Of a stretch of 10,685 bases of DNA, positions 6,644-10,685 are shown piece by piece. Location of the stretch: positions 1 to 10,685 of the forward strand of contig DQHT01000058.1 of NCBI GenBank assembly GCA_003531115.1, written 5' to 3'. Numbering within the stretch: position 1 is the first letter of the stretch; the number at the start of each line of letters is the position of its first letter. Position numbers and translations under genes: made by a program. The notes beneath the pieces were generated by a model. That model had not been told where the DNA came from and did no database searches. It saw only the letters and a program-made list of their open reading frames with translations. The DNA comes from Bacteroidota bacterium (GTDB lineage Bacteria; Bacteroidota; Bacteroidia; UBA8524).

Positions 6644-9526
6644 ATGAAAAAACACAACCTTACCTTATTGGGGCTGATTGTCTTCTGTCTGGCCTGGATT
6701 CCGGCAAGCGGACAGACCAAACTTGTAGAAAAAGTAGTCGCCCAACCCGGAGAAGCCAAAATTTCCTATGAGAAATATGAATTGGCCAATGGTCTGATCG
6801 TTTATGTGCACGAAGACCATTCGGATCCTATTGTTCACGTGGAAGTGACGTATAAAGTTGGTTCGAACCGCGAGCATATCGGTATCACCGGATTCGCTCA
6901 CTTTTTCGAGCATATGATGTTCCAGGGTTCCAAACATGTGGCCGACGAGGAACATATTAAAACCATTGAAGGCGCCGGAGGGGATATGAACGGCACCACA
7001 AATACCGACCGTACCAATTATTTCGAAACCCTGCCAAGCAATATGTTGGAAACCGCCCTTTGGCTGGAATCTGACAGGATGGGGTGGCTAATCCCGGCCG
7101 TTACCCAGCAAAAATTTGAAATTCAACGCGATGCGGTAAAAAACGAAAAGGATCAAAACATGATCAACCAGCCCTATGCGCTGCCTTTCGCCGAACTGTA
7201 TCTCAAAGACCTCTATCCAAAAGGACACCCTTACAGCTGGCCGATCATTGGATACGTTGATGACCTGAACCGGGTTGGCGTTCAGGACCTGAAAAACTTC
7301 TTTCAGCGTTGGTATGGCCCGAATAACGCAATAATTGTCATCTCCGGTGATGTAAACACCCTGGAAACAATGGCGCTGGTCGAAAAGTACTTCGGTCCGA
7401 TACCCCGCGGGCAGGAAGTAAAACCGCTCAAGGTGGAACCGATCGTTTTGGTGCAGGATGAATTCCGCCAATATGCCGATAACGTTTTCGTGCCCGTTGT
7501 AACCATGCATTACCCCAGTGTTCCTAATTACCACCGCGATGAGCCTGCATTGGACATCCTTGCTTCCGTTTTGGGAGGCGGAAGGAACTCGGTTTTTTAC
7601 CAGCGTATGGTAAAGAATAAATTTGCCCTGTCGGCTACTGTTCAAAATCCTTGTCAGGAACTTGCAGGTGAATTCCAGTTTCAGGTAGCACCGAGCCCGA
7701 GAAATGTATACGGACTTGCTCCCGGTGTGATGCAAACCATGGTGTACGACAGTATCAAGGCGATTATTCAGGGCTTTGATGTGTTGCGCGATGTCGATGA
7801 TGCCGACCTGATCCGGATCAAGGCAAGCTTTGAGTCCTCTTTTATCAATACCCTGGAAAGCGTGCGTGGCAAAGCTGCAACGCTAACCAATTGGGAGCGA
7901 CTGCTTGGGAAGTCTTATAATTTGCAGGATGAGATCGACCGCTATCAAAAAGTAACAAAAACAGACCTGAAACGGGTTTTTGACAAGTATATTAAAAACC
8001 GTGGCGCCCTGGTAACTCTGGTTTACGGTGCTCCGGATGACGAATCAAAATCGAAATCAGTAAACCCCTGGCCTGGTGAAGTAGATATGGAGGCGGAAAA
8101 ACAATACGCCGGACTAAGTTATACCGAACCTCCGTCAACATTCGACCGCAGTGTTCGTCCGGTACCGCCACCGGCAAAACCAGCTACCGTTCCTCAGTAT
8201 ACGATGGATAAATTGAATAATGGTATTCAGATCATCCATACACAAAACAATGAGATCCCTAAGGTTACCATGGTTTTCACCATTAAAGGAGGGCAACTGT
8301 TGGAAGCCTATAATCCAAAATTACTGGGATTGGCAGCCATAACGGCCGACATGATGAATGAAGGCACGCAGCTAAGAACATCGGAAGAAATTGACGCCGC
8401 CCTGGAAACCCTGGGTAGCACCATTAACTTTACAGCAGGGGAGACCTCCACGAATATTGTAGTTAGCTCCTTAACCAAAAACATCGACCAGACCCTGGCC
8501 ATTCTTGAAGAGATGCTTTATAAACCAGCTTTCAGGGAAGATGATTTTGATCGAATGAAGGAACAATGGGAAGAGTCGCTTCGTAACGCCGACAAAAACC
8601 CGGGCGTATTAGCCAACAAGGCATTCAACCTGCTCATGTATGGAGAGAGTATTTTGGCCGCTTCAGGCAACGGGTATTTGAACACCATTTCCCGGATCGG
8701 GCTCGACGATGTAAAGGACTTTTATGCCAATTACTATTCCCCATCCGTAACGAACCTGACCATCGTAGGAAATGTGGGTATGGATGTGATCAAACCAAAG
8801 CTGAGTTTTCTGGATAAATGGGCATCCAAAGAGGTGAAATTCCCGGAAATGGGAAGTTTCCCTGCAAAAGAAAATACGGTGATCTATATCGTTGATAAAC
8901 CCGGAGCCACACAGAGCCAGGTGTTTTTCGGAACACGCACCATGCCCTATGATTTTAAAGGCGACTACTTCAAGTTGAATATTGCGAATTATTCCCTTGG
9001 TGGAAGTTTTAACTCACGGATTAATATCAATTTACGTGAGGAAAAAGGCTTTACCTATGGCGCTTATTCATTTAATAATGGAGGTAAATACCCGGGCTAC
9101 TGGGCGGTAAATTCTAGCATTCGGTCTACAGCAACAGATTCGGCCATTATGGAAATCTACAAAGAGGTGAAAAACTATTTCGAAAAGGGCATGACCCCCC
9201 AGGAATTGGAAACGACCCGGAATTCCATCAACCAGGCTGATGCCCTGCGCTATGAAACTTCTTATGCCAAGGCAGGGTTTCTATCGCGCATACAAACCTA
9301 TAACCTACCACCTGACTTTGCCCGCCAACAAAACCAGGTGCTGAATACGATCACGCTGGGTGAGTTGAACCAGGTGATCAAAACCTACCTCAACCCCGAT
9401 CAGATGGTGATCGTAATCGTTGGAGATGAAGGCGATATCAAATCAGGACTCAAAAATTTGGGAATTGCCAAGATAACCACGATCGATCCGAATAAGATCA
9501 AGATCAAAGCCATTCCGGCGAACTAA
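6644..9526 (+). CDS. Exported M16 family zinc metallopeptidase (two-domain, pitrilysin/processing-peptidase type)
   Basis: A 960-residue secreted or envelope-associated peptidase of the inverzincin class, which typically degrades peptides inside a closing chamber. The signal peptide MKKHNLTLLGLIVFCLAWIPASG ends in a plausible ASG|Q cleavage site. The N-terminal M16 half carries the inverted zinc motif HFFEH (His86, Glu89, His90) and the third ligand Glu168 in AVKNEKDQ. NTDRTNYFETLP follows the active site as in the family. The C-terminal half starts near residue 525 (YTMDKLNNGIQIIH). It lacks HxxEH, having LAAITADMMNEG at the equivalent place, so it is the inactive partner. Its substrate-binding SRININLREEKGFTYGAYS (about 800-820) is conserved. 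An upstream TTG would add 14 residues but lies before the -7 box, so I start at 6644. A terminator follows 19 bp after the stop. Confidence 0.96.
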   Translation: MKKHNLTLLGLIVFCLAWIPASGQTKLVEKVVAQPGEAKISYEKYELANGLIVYVHEDHSDPIVHVEVTYKVGSNREHIGITGFAHFFEHMMFQGSKHVADEEHIKTIEGAGGDMNGTTNTDRTNYFETLPSNMLETALWLESDRMGWLIPAVTQQKFEIQRDAVKNEKDQNMINQPYALPFAELYLKDLYPKGHPYSWPIIGYVDDLNRVGVQDLKNFFQRWYGPNNAIIVISGDVNTLETMALVEKYFGPIPRGQEVKPLKVEPIVLVQDEFRQYADNVFVPVVTMHYPSVPNYHRDEPALDILASVLGGGRNSVFYQRMVKNKFALSATVQNPCQELAGEFQFQVAPSPRNVYGLAPGVMQTMVYDSIKAIIQGFDVLRDVDDADLIRIKASFESSFINTLESVRGKAATLTNWERLLGKSYNLQDEIDRYQKVTKTDLKRVFDKYIKNRGALVTLVYGAPDDESKSKSVNPWPGEVDMEAEKQYAGLSYTEPPSTFDRSVRPVPPPAKPATVPQYTMDKLNNGIQIIHTQNNEIPKVTMVFTIKGGQLLEAYNPKLLGLAAITADMMNEGTQLRTSEEIDAALETLGSTINFTAGETSTNIVVSSLTKNIDQTLAILEEMLYKPAFREDDFDRMKEQWEESLRNADKNPGVLANKAFNLLMYGESILAASGNGYLNTISRIGLDDVKDFYANYYSPSVTNLTIVGNVGMDVIKPKLSFLDKWASKEVKFPEMGSFPAKENTVIYIVDKPGATQSQVFFGTRTMPYDFKGDYFKLNIANYSLGGSFNSRININLREEKGFTYGAYSFNNGGKYPGYWAVNSSIRSTATDSAIMEIYKEVKNYFEKGMTPQELETTRNSINQADALRYETSYAKAGFLSRIQTYNLPPDFARQQNQVLNTITLGELNQVIKTYLNPDQMVIVIVGDEGDIKSGLKNLGIAKITTIDPNKIKIKAIPAN

Positions 9527-9544
9527 GCATTAACGCTATAAATG

Positions 9545-9573
9545 AAAAGAGCCGCTGAGAAGCGGCTTTTTTT
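9545..9573 (+). terminator. Intrinsic terminator of the M16 gene
   Basis: AGCCGCT (9550-9556) pairs perfectly with AGCGGCT (9561-9567) around a GAGA tetraloop. The stem can be extended by A-T and G-U pairs on both sides. The right arm runs into seven Ts (9567-9573). This is a classic rho-independent terminator placed just after the M16 stop codon. Confidence 0.93.
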
Positions 9574-9583
9574 ATGCGGTATC

Positions 9584-9614
9584 AAAAAAAAAATCCCGGG
9601 ATTAACCGGGATTT
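9584..9614 (-). terminator. Minus-strand intrinsic terminator
   Basis: AAATCCCGG (9591-9599) pairs perfectly over 9 bp with CCGGGATTT (9606-9614) around a 6-nt loop. On the plus strand the right arm is followed only by TTTGGG. On the minus strand the stem runs into ten consecutive Ts (complement of 9584-9593). It is therefore oriented to stop transcripts arriving from the right on the minus strand, although no minus-strand protein gene lies there. It may also add to termination of the M16 transcript. Confidence 0.78.
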
Positions 9615-9733
9615 GGGATATAAACAAAAACATATGAAACAAATGCGACTTAGTTATAAAGAACGTAAACCCTGTTAAGCCGTATTCGAAGAGGAGAGGC
9701 CCCATGTTGTCCGTTCGTTGCCTGAAGAGCGAA
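9584..9733 (-). ncRNA. Candidate small RNA, unknown family
   Basis: This is an inferred transcript of about 150 nt, bounded by a promoter-like element (9740-9771, minus strand) and the minus-strand terminator (9584-9614). Its first 70 nt (about 9661-9730) are clearly richer in G and C than the AT-rich flanks, which fits a structured RNA in an otherwise AT-rich gap. A GAACG/CGTTC pairing (9661-9665 with 9712-9716) with inner GCC/GGC is possible but weak. I do not recognise SRP RNA, tmRNA, RNase P RNA or any riboswitch. A 6S-like RNA cannot be excluded. No convincing minus-strand reading frame occupies the island. Boundaries are estimates. Confidence 0.35.
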
Positions 9734-9739
9734 AAAAAA

Positions 9740-9771
9740 TGAAAATATTTTATAATACATTGATAATCAAA
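9740..9771 (-). promoter_or_regulatory. Candidate minus-strand promoter for the small RNA
   Basis: Read on the minus strand, TTTG (9771-9768) is followed by a 20-bp spacer and TATTTTCA (9747-9740). This is close to the Bacteroidota consensus TTTG-N19-21-TAnnTTTG, with the final TTTG degraded to TTCA. It would start a transcript near 9733, just before the GC-richer island. The surrounding AT-richness makes chance matches easier. Confidence 0.35.
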
Positions 9772-9840
9772 TAGAAAACTTGAAAAATAAAGAGAAAACA
9801 TCGGTCTGACAGAAATTCGTTTATTCACATCCTGTGCATA

Positions 9841-9888
9841 ATGACGACGAAGTCATGCTCAATATCCGATTAACTTCGCAGGACTTCG
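9841..9888 (+). promoter_or_regulatory. Candidate operator region of the TetR gene
   Basis: ATGAC (9841-9845) and GTCAT (9852-9856) form an inverted repeat with a 6-bp centre, a size compatible with a TetR-family half-site pair. The word ACTTCG occurs at 9873-9878 and 9883-9888 with a 10-bp period, and as its complement CGAAGT at 9848-9853. The 7-mers CGAAGTC (9848-9854) and GACTTCG (9882-9888) could also pair in RNA, placing a hairpin right before the start codon. Autoregulation is inferred from position only. Confidence 0.33.
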
Positions 9889-9889
9889 A

Positions 9890-10540
9890 ATGAATATGCC
9901 ATCAAGCACATTTACCAAATTACCGGTTGCCAAGAGGGATAAGTTTATCCGTGTGGCTATGGAAGAATTTGCGTCAGCAGGTTATGAAAAAGCGTCCATC
10001 ACCCAGATGGTTAAAAAACTAAAGATTGCAAAGGGTTCGGTATACCAATACTTTGAAAATAAAAAGGAGCTCTATTTTTATCTTTTGGAACTAGCCCAGC
10101 AAACCCGTCAGGAATACATGAAGCCGATTTTAAGGCATCCTCCCGGAAATTTCTGGGATTCGTATATCAACCTCTTTGAGGCCAGTCTCAAGTTCGACTA
10201 CGAGAACCCCGAAATGAGTACGCTCATTGCCAATGCAGCCCATGAAAAGTATGCCGATGATTTGGGTAATCTGATGATCAACCAGAAGAAAAAGTCCCTG
10301 GACTTCATGCGGGGATTATTGGAAAGAGAATTGTTATCAGGGGGGTTGCGTGATGATGTGAATATTGATGTGATGGCTTTTGTGGCAGGAAATGTGACGA
10401 ATGGGATATGGGATTATCTCACATTAAAAAACTTAAATACCGAACCCGCGAAAAAGGGTAAAAAGATCCTTCCGAAGGAGGAGGTGAATAAAATATTGAC
10501 AGACATTTCAAAATTGTTAAAGTCAGGATTAAAGGCATGA
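9890..10540 (+). CDS. TetR/AcrR-family transcriptional regulator
   Basis: A 216-residue one-component regulator: an N-terminal TetR DNA-binding domain and an all-helical ligand domain of unspecified effector. The DNA-binding part is clear: [23 protein letters not shown] (15-37), then the helix-turn-helix [19 protein letters not shown] (37-55) and [11 protein letters not shown]. The C-terminal two thirds are divergent, as usual, with a basic tail ([14 protein letters not shown]). The length is typical. Translation could start at Met1 (9890) or Met3 (9896); both keep the domain intact. Its last four bases (ATGA) contain the start codon of the topoisomerase IV gene, so the two are likely co-transcribed and translationally coupled. 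Upstream repeats may be its operators. Target genes and ligand are unknown. Confidence 0.95.
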   Translation: MNMPSSTFTKLPVAKRDKFIRVAMEEFASAGYEKASITQMVKKLKIAKGSVYQYFENKKELYFYLLELAQQTRQEYMKPILRHPPGNFWDSYINLFEASLKFDYENPEMSTLIANAAHEKYADDLGNLMINQKKKSLDFMRGLLERELLSGGLRDDVNIDVMAFVAGNVTNGIWDYLTLKNLNTEPAKKGKKILPKEEVNKILTDISKLLKSGLKA

Positions 10541-10685
10541 CAGAAAATCAGGTTTCCTATACCGAAGACAGTATCCGCTCGCTCGACTGGCGGGAGCATA
10601 TCCGATTACGTCCGGGTATGTATATTGGTAAACTTGGAGATGGCTCTGCAAGTGACGATGGAATTTATATACTTTTAAAAGAATC
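10537..10685 (+). CDS. parE: DNA topoisomerase IV subunit B (5' part only)
   Basis: The N-terminal 49 residues of a type IIA topoisomerase ATPase subunit, cut by the right edge. Topoisomerase IV (ParC2ParE2) decatenates daughter chromosomes. The segment [25 protein letters not shown] is the start of the GHKL ATPase domain, just ahead of the ATP-binding helix with its catalytic Glu and Asn, which lie outside the window. The [19 protein letters not shown] wording matches the Bacteroidota ParE type rather than GyrB, whose equivalent is the LEGLEAVRKRPAMYIG style. The ATG overlaps the TetR stop as ATGA. No separate ribosome site or promoter is evident between them, so expression may depend on the regulator's transcript unless a promoter lies inside the TetR gene. 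Confidence 0.92.
   Translation, partial: MTENQVSYTEDSIRSLDWREHIRLRPGMYIGKLGDGSASDDGIYILLKE

Larger units (their letters stand above)
9615..9889. other. Non-coding gap upstream of the TetR gene
   Basis: No convincing protein gene is present. From left to right it holds an AT-rich stretch, a GC-richer island (9661-9730), an AT-rich promoter-like stretch (9731-9800), and a mixed segment before the TetR start with repeated ACTTCG words. A 14-codon plus-strand frame (9634-9678) is visible in it but unsupported. No clear plus-strand TAnnTTTG promoter for the TetR gene was found. Confidence 0.6.

Noticed and set aside
6833..6844. CACGTG core (6836-6841) resembling a parS partition site
   Set aside because: Only the central six bases and a few flanking positions fit the TGTTTCACGTGAAACA consensus, and it lies inside the conserved M16 coding sequence.
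7088..7735. 215-codon open frame antisense to the M16 gene
   Set aside because: Lies entirely within the conserved M16 N-terminal half, has no recognisable domain, and is best explained as an antisense shadow of biased codons.
9523..9828. 101-codon minus-strand open frame in the gap after the M16 gene
   Set aside because: It reads through both terminator hairpins and AT-rich DNA, giving a Phe-rich, low-complexity protein with no recognisable family.
10414..10599. 61-codon minus-strand frame across the TetR-parE junction
   Set aside because: Antisense to two well-supported genes and no recognisable features.

Overview
The window looks like a core chromosomal segment of a member of the Bacteroidota. 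Three things point that way. The proteins have a Bacteroidota-like style (topoisomerase IV ParE N-terminus, lipoproteins, YceI and M16 proteins). Most genes lack a Shine-Dalgarno sequence and have A-rich leaders. Several intergenic gaps carry a TAnnTTTG-type -7 box. Genus and species cannot be read from the sequence. I see no insertion sequence, prophage, CRISPR array, tRNA or rRNA.

Left block, minus strand (1-2038): a UPF0173/UlaG-like metallo-beta-lactamase-fold hydrolase, then parA, then parB, which runs off the left edge. The spacing is 30 bp, then a TGATG stop/start overlap, so this reads as one operon centred on chromosome partitioning.

Central block, plus strand (2103-6544), transcribed divergently from a 64-bp gap: an extracytoplasmic solute-binding lipoprotein of the peptide-binding (family 5) type with no permease beside it; a bifunctional NAD(P)HX epimerase/dehydratase; a hemerythrin-like protein related to RIC/ScdA/YtfE iron-centre repair proteins; and a YceI-type lipoprotein. 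The first three genes overlap by 20 and 13 bp, and YceI follows after 17 bp. Two of the four look like damage-repair functions (NADHX repair and possibly iron-centre repair).

Then comes an exported M16 zinc metallopeptidase with two M16 halves (6644-9526), with its own -7 box and a strong intrinsic terminator downstream. The 363-bp gap after it (9527-9889) is the least explained part. It holds that plus-strand terminator, a second hairpin with its T-run on the minus strand, a GC-richer island of about 70 bp flanked by AT-rich DNA, and a TTTG-N20-TATTTTCA promoter-like element on the minus strand. Together these suggest an unannotated minus-strand small RNA of about 150 nt.

Right block, plus strand: a TetR-family regulator whose upstream DNA carries three ACTTCG copies and a short inverted repeat. 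It overlaps by ATGA with the start of parE (topoisomerase IV subunit B), which runs off the right edge. The window is therefore bracketed by segregation genes, parAB on the left and parE on the right. Apart from the small-RNA candidate, a RIC-like protein with no cysteine at all, and the TetR-parE coupling, the content is ordinary. I found no convincing new multi-gene system.
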